From positions 634,146 through 698,145 of the forward strand of contig CP082927.1 of assembly GCA_023038255.1 (NCBI GenBank): DNA of 64,000 bases, written 5' to 3'. Under the pieces are notes generated by a model. That model was given only the letters and a program-made list of their open reading frames with translations, was not told where the DNA came from and did no database searches. The translations under genes were made by a program, and so were the position numbers. The stretch comes from Candidatus Peribacteria bacterium (lineage in GTDB: Bacteria; Patescibacteriota; Gracilibacteria; Peribacterales; Peribacteraceae). Below, in pieces: positions 57,741-64,000 of this stretch. Position 1 is the stretch's first letter. Each line of letters starts with the position of its first letter.

Positions 57741-58577
57741 TCAGCGTCCACCCAACGGCCGGCAGATACCGCTTCCGATAGTGGTATCCGTTACCGCACA
57801 GTAGCTTCCGGATACACACAAAATTCCCGCAGGTCCGCCGCACGGCGTGCCGGACAGAGATCCTGTTCCGGTTGTTGCAGCGGAAGAAGGGGTGTGTGTG
57901 AATGTGATGGTCTTCAGAAGTTGTAACACGCTCTGCACAGGTTCTTTGCGTGTAGGATCACTCAGTGTGTCGTCCAGGGAAATAGCAATCACGTCCTGAC
58001 CATTCTGTACATACACGACCAGTCCTGAGCCGGTCGTCACACGGACTGCCCGCTGGCCACCGACTACCAGTGGCGTGCCGGACGGGAGGCTGGCAAGAGA
58101 TGAGCGGCTGATCGTCAGGAGTGCCGTAGACGATCCGGTCTGTGTGAAGCGGATACCGTCATCGAAGACATCACCGTTCCAGGCAAGGGGTGCGGAGAAG
58201 GTGAGCTTGAGTGCTGGAATAGTCCACGGATGGGACGGCTGTTCAATGCGTGTGACTTGTGTGGCAATCAGAACAGGGAGTGCCTTGGAATCCGTATTCA
58301 GTTCAAGTGTTCCTGTAATCGTCACATCCATACCGGCAAATGCACGCAGGTTCACAACACTGCTTTCCACGTAATACACGTCATGGCCATCCTGTCGCAG
58401 GACATCTGTGCCACGGCGTGTGAGAGACAGATCGACAGGAGAGAGGGCACCTGTGAGCGTCTGCGGACCAGTGGGAAGAACGATCACATCTTTTTTCTGG
58501 CAGCCATTCAGAAACACAACGGCAATGAACGTCGTGAGACCAATGGCAAAAATGCGGGTTTTGAGTGAGGAGGACAT
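57741..58577 (-). CDS. Lipoprotein with Cys-rich C-terminus
   Basis: About 278 residues. Signal MSSSLKTRIFAIGLTTFIAV then VFLNGC lipobox. The middle is beta-rich (TGALSPVDLSLTRRGTDVL, MDVTITGTLELNTDSKALPVL, WTIPALKLTFSAPLAWNG). The C-terminal CGGPAGILCVSGSYCAVTDT plus SGICRPLGG forms a small four-cysteine module like those on many extracellular proteins. Function unknown; extracytoplasmic. TAAGCT, a weak -10, ends 6 bp before ATG 58577. Confidence 0.7.
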   Translation of the reverse strand: MSSSLKTRIFAIGLTTFIAVVFLNGCQKKDVIVLPTGPQTLTGALSPVDLSLTRRGTDVLRQDGHDVYYVESSVVNLRAFAGMDVTITGTLELNTDSKALPVLIATQVTRIEQPSHPWTIPALKLTFSAPLAWNGDVFDDGIRFTQTGSSTALLTISRSSLASLPSGTPLVVGGQRAVRVTTGSGLVVYVQNGQDVIAISLDDTLSDPTRKEPVQSVLQLLKTITFTHTPSSAATTGTGSLSGTPCGGPAGILCVSGSYCAVTDTTIGSGICRPLGGR

Positions 58578-58610
58578 GGACACAGCTTACAAGCATCTAG
58601 CTCAGACAAC

Positions 58611-58639
58611 AAAAAATCCGCCTTGTGGGCGGATTTTTT
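58611..58639 (-). terminator. Bidirectional intrinsic terminator
   Basis: AATCCGCC-loop-GGCGGATT with A-run before and T-run after, so it works on both strands; 20 bp after the stop of the sigma4/winged-helix gene. Confidence 0.9.
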
Positions 58640-58658
58640 AGAATCAATGGGAGAATGC

Positions 58659-59759
58659 TTACTTCTTAGCGGAGTCGAAGGAGTAGACAGCGCGACCCAC
58701 ACGGACGAAGTACGGCATTTTCTGGAGGTTGAGGGAAATGGTTCCAACCTTCACCGTGCGCTGCTTGGCAACTTCGGCGATGATCTCCTTCTTGGACAAA
58801 GGACCCTTTTCCTTCAGAATTGCTTCAATCACATCAGCAACGGTACCCGGTTCGTAGCCCCACTCACGGAGTGCGTAGAGACCGCGTCCAACGAGAACAA
58901 ACTGCGGGTAGCGGATGAGTTCATTGTGGACAGCCTGTACCGTGACGTTCTTGTGGTCGAAGCGAGCTTCGCGGATGCGGTTGGCAATTTCCATGAAGTG
59001 CAGAGGAACGCCGGCCTTGCGGAGCACAATCTCGACTTTGTCACGGATAGAGCGCGGGCGGACAAAGCGCCACTCGGTCAGTCCCCATCCTTCATCAATC
59101 TCGCGCAAACGCTCGTCGATGGTCATACAGCTATTGATGAGTTCTTTGCCTGGGATTCTGTCCTTGAAGAGGTTCAGTGCCTGCACGGATGAAACGAGTT
59201 CTTCACGCTTCATACAGCTGCGGCGCTTCTTCAGGATCTTCACCATGTTCTCGACAATCACGGAAATATCTTCCATGGCCAGAGAGTCAAGCCGCCAGAA
59301 AGGAACAAATGTTCCGCTGTGGCCGGAGGTGCTCATGTCGGTATCAATGGAGAAGGACAGGCGGAGGACCGCTCCGTCGAGGTCTGTGGAATTCGGCATG
59401 CGCTTGAGGACCTGGCTGATGACTTCATCCTCACGCATCACGCCACCGTTCACACGGAGAATGCTCTTCGCCATTTCGTTGACATCATTAAGTTTTGTTG
59501 TGCGGACTGTTCTGCGGAGCTTGCTCAGTGCAATGCCCTCAATCTGACGGACACGCTCGCGTGTCACCTTAAAATGTCGTCCAATCTTCTCCAGTGTCTG
59601 TTTTGGTTGACCCTGAAGGGCAAAACGACGCTTGATCACCATTGCCTCCTTCTCCGTTAAGACCATAAAAAGATCGTCCAGCAAGGACTGTAAATTGACA
59701 GCAAGCTTGCCGCTTGCTGCGGTATTCTGAGGAGTAAGGGTGGAGGAGGCGTCAGCCAT
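58659..59759 (-). CDS. Sigma-70 region 4 fused to tandem winged-helix/HARE-HTH domains
   Basis: 366 residues. Residues 34-84 are sigma region 4: LTEKEAMVIKRRFALQG, then TLEKIGRHFKVTRERVRQIE (55-74), which reads like the -35-binding helix-turn-helix. No region 2 is present, so it cannot replace a sigma factor. The rest contains at least three winged-helix units: ~92-160, ~240-300 (VEIVLRKAGVPLHFMEIANRI, HARE/RpoE-delta-like) and ~305-362 (EAILKEKGPLSKKEIIAEVA). Likely an RNA-polymerase-associated regulator; known as an uncharacterised CPR family. Confidence 0.82.
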   Translation of the reverse strand: MADASSTLTPQNTAASGKLAVNLQSLLDDLFMVLTEKEAMVIKRRFALQGQPKQTLEKIGRHFKVTRERVRQIEGIALSKLRRTVRTTKLNDVNEMAKSILRVNGGVMREDEVISQVLKRMPNSTDLDGAVLRLSFSIDTDMSTSGHSGTFVPFWRLDSLAMEDISVIVENMVKILKKRRSCMKREELVSSVQALNLFKDRIPGKELINSCMTIDERLREIDEGWGLTEWRFVRPRSIRDKVEIVLRKAGVPLHFMEIANRIREARFDHKNVTVQAVHNELIRYPQFVLVGRGLYALREWGYEPGTVADVIEAILKEKGPLSKKEIIAEVAKQRTVKVGTISLNLQKMPYFVRVGRAVYSFDSAKK

Positions 59760-60001
59760 AGGATCGGGAGGAAAAAGAGAACATCCTTCGTTTTACCAGA
59801 ACATTGACAGGAGCAAAAGATCTTCCATTGGTTCGTCTGGACTGTTTTCCACGGTTATGTTGCCGTGGCCGGATGTAGTGAAAACGAGCAAGTGTTATAA
59901 TTTATATCATTTTTGGAGTTTGTCAAATTTGATATTTATGACACAAATGTGTTTTTAAACAAGTTTAGACATTTTCCCATGAGGCTGTCATCCGTCAACT
60001 A

Positions 60002-60367
60002 TTAACGCCTCTCCAGATATGTCTGGAGAAGTTCACATGCTGCGCGTGCATCGCCGTCGAAAGAAGTCATTTTTGATGTCGTGTACCGTTCGTCCATAAA
60101 AACGACCGCAACACCGCGTTCTTCCAGTTTCTCAGCACACATCCGGACATACAGGACCTGCTCTCCTTCTTTCCCGGAGGGCAGCAGGGGCAATCCGATA
60201 ACCACTTCATCCACTCCACGTTCATCAATAATACCGGCGACCCGTTCAATCATTCCATCTACTGTGTTTTCGATAATCGTATCGAGCGGCAGAGGGATGT
60301 CATTATCGGTATCGACAAAAGCAACACCTGTCCGTTTCTTCCCGATATCCAGGGCAAGGAGGTGCAT
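60002..60367 (-). CDS. ruvX: Holliday junction resolvase-like RuvX/YqgF
   Basis: 121 residues, RNase H-like fold: ALDIGKKRTGVAFVDTDN, VDEVVIGLPLLPSGKEGEQ, VVFMDERYTTSKM. Involved in 16S rRNA 5' maturation and possibly Holliday junction cleavage. It starts 9 bp after the rpsT stop in the same direction. Confidence 0.93.
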   Translation of the reverse strand: MHLLALDIGKKRTGVAFVDTDNDIPLPLDTIIENTVDGMIERVAGIIDERGVDEVVIGLPLLPSGKEGEQVLYVRMCAEKLEERGVAVVFMDERYTTSKMTSFDGDARAACELLQTYLERR

Positions 60368-60375
60368 TGGAAACC

Positions 60376-60636
60376 TTATTTGGCTGCAACGAGACGAGCC
60401 ACCAGGGACTTTTTGCGTGCAGCGGTGTTCACATGGATGATCTTCTTCTTGGCAGCCATGTCGATACTCTTATAGACCTGCGGCATGAGGGCGATTGCCT
60501 CATCCTTCTTTCCTTCCTTCACCGCATCAGCAAACTTCTTCATCATGGTTTTCATGATGGTTTTGTAGGGAACGAGACGCTTGTGGCGCGCGTTATCCTG
60601 TTTTACCCGTTTGATGGCTGATTTGGTCAAAGGCAT
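60376..60636 (-). CDS. rpsT: Ribosomal protein bS20
   Basis: 86 residues beginning MPLTKSAIKRVKQDNARHKR, helical and basic, with AAKKKIIHVNTAARKKSLVARL near the end, as in the family. TACAGT lies 9 bp before the start. First gene of an rpsT-ruvX unit. Confidence 0.95.
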   Translation of the reverse strand: MPLTKSAIKRVKQDNARHKRLVPYKTIMKTMMKKFADAVKEGKKDEAIALMPQVYKSIDMAAKKKIIHVNTAARKKSLVARLVAAK

Positions 60637-60888
60637 AGCCGCGAGACTGTAAAGGAAGGGGAAAGGGGCGTCAAGAGGCAATTACGCCGTTTGTGTGGAG
60701 AACAAACAAAGGCGAGAGCATGTTTTGATTGATCCCTCAAAAAAGACAGTGTGACATGCCAGATATTTTCATTGATCGATGAAAACAGAGAATGGTCAAA
60801 AGATTCACAGAATATTGACGATTCGCCCCTAGCTGCACCCAATGCCTATGAGTATACTGCGCGGCATACCTCTTCTTGTTCTATAGAT

Positions 60889-62667
60889 ATGTGCGGAATC
60901 TTCGGATACATCGGATCCAAAACTGATGCGACCAAAATGGCTGTGGACGGGCTGAAGAGCCTTGAGTACCGCGGCTACGATTCCTGGGGCGTTGCGTGGA
61001 AGAACGGAACAGAAACACATCTGACGTCCAAGAAAGAGATCGGGAAGATCAGCGGGGTGGATGGCGCACTGCTGTCGGGTAACAGCTCACTCGCGATCGG
61101 TCACACACGCTGGGCCACACACGGCGGCGTCACGGTTGCCAATGCGCATCCACAGTTCAACACCGATAAAACAATCGCCGTGGTGCATAACGGCATTTTT
61201 GAAAACTATCAGGAGCTGCGCGACGAACTGAAAGCAAAGGGACATGTGTTCACATCGGAAACGGATACGGAAGTGGCACCGCACCTCATTGAAGAATATC
61301 TGAAGGAAACGAATGACTTCGCACATGCTGTCCGGCTCGCCTGCCAGAAGTTCACCGGCCGCTACGCGATCCTCGCAGTCCACGCGACCAGCGACACAAT
61401 GGTGGCGGCACGCACGGGCTCTCCGTTGATTGTGGGAGTCGGAACGGACGGATACTTCGTTGCATCCGACACGCCGGCGTTTATGCATCACACGAAGACG
61501 GTGCAGTATCTGGATGACGGAGAGATGGTCGTGACAGACGGCAAGTCGATCATTTTCTCGGATATCGACACCGGCACAGAGCATCACAAGCGTGAGATTG
61601 AAATCACCTTCAATGTGGAACAGGCGGACAAAGGAAATTTCGCACACTACATGCTGAAGGAAATTATGGAACAGAAAGAGAGCGTGGCAAAAGCCGTGAA
61701 CCAGAGTGATGAAGAAATCATGACCGTGGCCAACGCCATCAACGAAGCACAGGGAACCTTCCTTGCAGCCTGCGGTACCGCTGGAAAAGCGTGTATGGCT
61801 GCGGAATATTTCTTCTCAGTCGTTGCACAGAAACACGTGAATTTCGCTCCAGCAAGCGAGTTTAAGGTGTATCACCATTTCCTGAAGAAGGAATCGCTGC
61901 TAATTGTCGTCAGCCAGAGCGGTGAGACTGCAGATGTGCTCGAGGCTATGCAGGTCGCAAAGAGCAAAGGTGCGAAAGTGCTCTCGATTGTGAACGTGGA
62001 AGGATCGAGTATCGATCGCGCGTCTGATTACACACTGCGCATTAACGCCGGACCCGAGCGTGCCGTTGCCTCCACCAAAGCTCTCACGGGACAACTCGCT
62101 GTGCTTCTTCTTGTTGCATACGCGCTCGCCGGAAAACTACAGGAAGGAAAGAAGCTCCTCCTCGAAAGCGCATCAATGATCAACGACATGTTGAACCCGC
62201 GCTACGTCGAACGCCTCAAGCAGCTCGCGGACCGTATCAAGGCAAAAGAAGACCTTTATATTATCGGCAAGAGCTGGAACTACCCGATGGCCCTCGAGAG
62301 CGCGATCAAGATTCAGGAAGTGAGCTACATTCACGCGGAAGGATTTGCCGGCGGCGAACTGAAACACGGACCCATCGCCCTCATTGAAGAAGGAACGCCG
62401 TGCATTGTTCTCGCAGGAAACGACGAAGTGACGCCGGATATTCTGAGTAATGCCGTACAGCTGAAAGCGCGCGGTGCGCTTGTAATTGGCGTTGCTCCGG
62501 AGAACAACGAAATCTTTGATGAGTGGATCAAAGTGCCCGATGCTGCAACAGCACAGGCTCTCGTGAACATTATTCCGATTCAGGTGCTTGCGTACGAACT
62601 CGCGATTCAGCGCGGGAAGGATCCGGATATGCCACGGAATTTGGCGAAGAGCGTGACGGTGAAGTAG
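60889..62667 (+). CDS. glmS: Glutamine-fructose-6-phosphate aminotransferase GlmS
   Basis: First step of UDP-GlcNAc synthesis. 592 residues: N-terminal nucleophile CGIFGYIG, HTRWATHGGVTVANAHP, HNGIFENY; C-terminal SIS domains with GTAGKACMAAEYFF, VSQSGETADVLEAM, ASTKALTGQLAVL and the C-terminal DPDMPRNLAKSVTVK. The glutaminase motif EYRGYDSWG has Trp where almost all homologues have Ala. The start is set by Cys2, since Met is removed to free the nucleophile. No glmS ribozyme sequence recognised upstream; TATACT near 60852-60857 may be the promoter. Confidence 0.97.
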   Translation: MCGIFGYIGSKTDATKMAVDGLKSLEYRGYDSWGVAWKNGTETHLTSKKEIGKISGVDGALLSGNSSLAIGHTRWATHGGVTVANAHPQFNTDKTIAVVHNGIFENYQELRDELKAKGHVFTSETDTEVAPHLIEEYLKETNDFAHAVRLACQKFTGRYAILAVHATSDTMVAARTGSPLIVGVGTDGYFVASDTPAFMHHTKTVQYLDDGEMVVTDGKSIIFSDIDTGTEHHKREIEITFNVEQADKGNFAHYMLKEIMEQKESVAKAVNQSDEEIMTVANAINEAQGTFLAACGTAGKACMAAEYFFSVVAQKHVNFAPASEFKVYHHFLKKESLLIVVSQSGETADVLEAMQVAKSKGAKVLSIVNVEGSSIDRASDYTLRINAGPERAVASTKALTGQLAVLLLVAYALAGKLQEGKKLLLESASMINDMLNPRYVERLKQLADRIKAKEDLYIIGKSWNYPMALESAIKIQEVSYIHAEGFAGGELKHGPIALIEEGTPCIVLAGNDEVTPDILSNAVQLKARGALVIGVAPENNEIFDEWIKVPDAATAQALVNIIPIQVLAYELAIQRGKDPDMPRNLAKSVTVK

Positions 62668-62745
62668 GCCTTCATGAAACGGAATAAGAAAAGGATAGTT
62701 TACTCTTGCGTGTCTGTGGGAAAGTTTTAGAATCCGCAGCCATGT

Positions 62746-63621
62746 ATGTCTCCTAAACGTTCGCAGTCGGCTCCTCTCAATCCTGTCGCTGTGTATTTAC
62801 AGGAGATAGATGCATCGCCATTACTTTCACCGGCAGAGGAGCAAATATTGGCGGAACAAAAGGAGGCAGGGGATGCTGAAGCAAGCGAACACCTCATTCA
62901 ATCGAACTTACGTCTTGTTGTAAGCATTGCACGCACAAAAGTACGAATGGGGCTGTCTCTGCAGGATGCCATTCAGTCTGGAAATCTGGGATTGATAAAA
63001 GGAACGAAAAAATTCAAAGCCCGCAACATCCGGTTCTCTACATTCGGCTCATACTGCATCGAACGCGAGATAAACAGAACAGCTGACGATCAGAGAGGAA
63101 CCATACACATTCCGCATCATGTACAGGATTTTCAAAGGAAAGTAGCGAAAAGAAAAGAGGCATTGCACTCCACCCTCGGACGGGAACCGACTGATGAAGA
63201 AATGCGGGAGGCAATGGAATTGGAGAAAAGAAAATGGGAATCAAAGAAAAAATTAAGCGCACATGCAGTGATGGCAAAAAAGGCCAATGCAAAAGGAGAA
63301 AATGTAGACGTGTTGCAGCTGGATCAAAGAATTTCTCATAATGAAAAAGATCCTGCTCTCGTACTGCAGCAACAGGAAACAATGCAGGTCATGTTGAATC
63401 TGATCAAATCACTGGAACCCGATCAGCAGGAAATTATCCGCATGCGGTATCTCACTCTCGAGGGAGGAAAAACCACTCACAAGGAAATTGGTGAAGTATT
63501 GGATATGAGTGTCACGCAGGTCAGGAAACGTGAACGGAAGACATTGGCACAATTGCGTGCACTTTTAGGTGCGCAGCTCGGACTGACAGAACACGATGTA
63601 TTTGATAACGACGGATATTGA
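62746..63621 (+). CDS. RNA polymerase sigma-70 family factor
   Basis: 291 residues: region 1.2 (PVAVYLQEIDASPLLSPAEE), region 2 (NLRLVVSIARTKVRMGLSLQDAIQSGNLGLIKGTKKF, FSTFGSYCIEREINRTADD) with the -10-binding helix, region 3 to ~190 and region 4 (LIKSLEPDQQEIIRMRYL, THKEIGEVLDMSVTQVRKRERKTL). The 2.4 sequence is shifted from housekeeping RpoD (SYCIEREINRTADDQ instead of TYATWWIRQAI), so it is an alternative, group 2/3-like factor. It forms a unit with the 103-aa gene 9 bp downstream. Confidence 0.9.
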   Translation: MSPKRSQSAPLNPVAVYLQEIDASPLLSPAEEQILAEQKEAGDAEASEHLIQSNLRLVVSIARTKVRMGLSLQDAIQSGNLGLIKGTKKFKARNIRFSTFGSYCIEREINRTADDQRGTIHIPHHVQDFQRKVAKRKEALHSTLGREPTDEEMREAMELEKRKWESKKKLSAHAVMAKKANAKGENVDVLQLDQRISHNEKDPALVLQQQETMQVMLNLIKSLEPDQQEIIRMRYLTLEGGKTTHKEIGEVLDMSVTQVRKRERKTLAQLRALLGAQLGLTEHDVFDNDGY

Positions 63622-63630
63622 TACCTCACT

Positions 63631-63942
63631 ATGGAAAATACGAAAGAAGTACACTATTGGGAAGTATCACTCTGTACAGAGCTGCACAGATATGAAGAAT
63701 ACAGAAATCCGGCACAGGTCATAGAATCCGCAAACCGTATGGCGACGAGTGTGACAAAAAATATTTACGATATTCAGGATGCAACTATCATCTCGACATT
63801 ACGCATTCTGACAAAAGCGATGCAGGTGGTACGACGGGACAGTCATGCAGCTACTTTTCGTATCAGTGAAATTATTGCCATGCTGCAAAAGAAACAGGGT
63901 TACAGATTGGACGAAGACGGAAAACCAAGTGCGGATTTATAA
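63631..63942 (+). CDS. Hypothetical protein, 103 aa, in operon with the sigma factor
   Basis: Begins MENTKEVHYWEVSLCTELHR. All-helical pattern (NPAQVIESANRMATSVTKNIYDIQD, ISTLRILTKAMQVVRRDSHAATFRISEIIAML). No signal or membrane segment. The 9-bp gap to the sigma gene suggests co-expression; it could be a partner or anti-sigma protein, but no family is recognised. Confidence 0.55.
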   Translation: MENTKEVHYWEVSLCTELHRYEEYRNPAQVIESANRMATSVTKNIYDIQDATIISTLRILTKAMQVVRRDSHAATFRISEIIAMLQKKQGYRLDEDGKPSADL

Positions 63943-63950
63943 GTGATCCG

Positions 63951-63979
63951 CATAACCCATTACCACTAACCCATAACCG
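63951..63979. repeat. TAACCCA heptad repeat
   Basis: CATAACCCATTACCACTAACCCATAACC just after the last stop; same dispersed intergenic repeat family as at 903, 18055 and 50477. Confidence 0.5.
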
Positions 63980-64000
63980 GTCTGGCACGCTGGAGGATTA

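Noticed and set aside
1-64000. CTGCAG avoidance as a sign of the BsuBI/PstI-like system
   Set aside because: CTGCAG occurs repeatedly outside the island (for example near 2200, 2740 and 3330), so there is no visible avoidance; methylation would make avoidance unnecessary.
1-64000. UGA recoding as in Gracilibacteria/Absconditabacteria
   Set aside because: TGA ends several intact genes (pdxT, the PKD protein, the ATP-grasp gene) and in-frame TGA was not needed in any housekeeping gene.
1-64000. Insertion sequences or prophage
   Set aside because: No transposase, integrase, terminase or capsid-like protein was recognised in any frame.

Overview
This looks like a chromosomal segment of a small-genome bacterium of the Candidate Phyla Radiation (Patescibacteria), most likely near Peregrinibacteria/Peribacteria. 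That placement is inference. It rests on the housekeeping set, on typical CPR families (a VirB2/TrbC-like pilin, a sigma region 4 plus winged-helix regulator, Calx-beta/SLH and PKD surface proteins), on many small lipoproteins, and on the near absence of Shine-Dalgarno sequences. TGA is used as a stop codon (pdxT, the PKD protein), so the UGA recoding of Gracilibacteria is excluded. No 16S rRNA is in the window.

Layout. 1-3.7 kb: groEL (cut by the window edge) and groES behind a CIRCE operator, an ATP-grasp protein, msrB and tRNA-Leu. 3.7-7 kb: O-antigen ligase-like protein, a lipoprotein, a long non-coding stretch with a candidate structured RNA, and tRNA-Pro. 7-18 kb: pdxST, a DEAD-box helicase, small membrane proteins, peroxiredoxin, LemA/TPM, and secreted, lipo- and PKD proteins. 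18-19.2 kb: truB and tRNA-Lys. 19.2-23.85 kb: an AT-rich acquired island with a DUF262 / RelA-SpoT-like gene pair and a BsuBI/PstI-type restriction-modification system. 23.85-36.9 kb: Sel1, VanW and LPXTG surface genes, tRNA-Phe, obgE, dnaK (CIRCE), GAPDH, a TIM-barrel AP endonuclease-like gene and the CCA-adding enzyme. 36.9-43 kb: tRNA-Ile and tRNA-Val, rplI, an anchored peptide-binding protein, secG, and three cassette-like orphan genes. 43-50 kb: rpsP-khpA-pilin, DciA-like, SLH/Calx-beta protein, two glycosyltransferases, prmC and nadK. 50-64 kb: fbp with a second GAPDH, mraY, dnaB, Nudix, recA with candidate operators, the sigma4/winged-helix regulator, ruvX, rpsT, glmS and a sigma factor.

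How the parts fit. glmS and mraY supply amino-sugar and peptidoglycan lipid precursors. The glycosyltransferases, O-antigen ligase, VanW, LPXTG, SLH and PKD proteins build and decorate the envelope, with SecG for export. Two GAPDHs plus fructose-1,6-bisphosphatase suggest two-way triose-to-hexose flux. The groESL and dnaK operons share one HrcA/CIRCE control. The strongest non-gene signal is a start-site rule: about twenty genes on both strands have a -10 hexamer ending 6-8 bp before the start codon, which predicts widespread leaderless mRNAs. Two divergent gene pairs appear to use bidirectional promoters of only 22 and 18 bp. The best candidates for something new are the DUF262/RelA-SpoT-like pair, the ~315-nt structured RNA and these minimal promoters.
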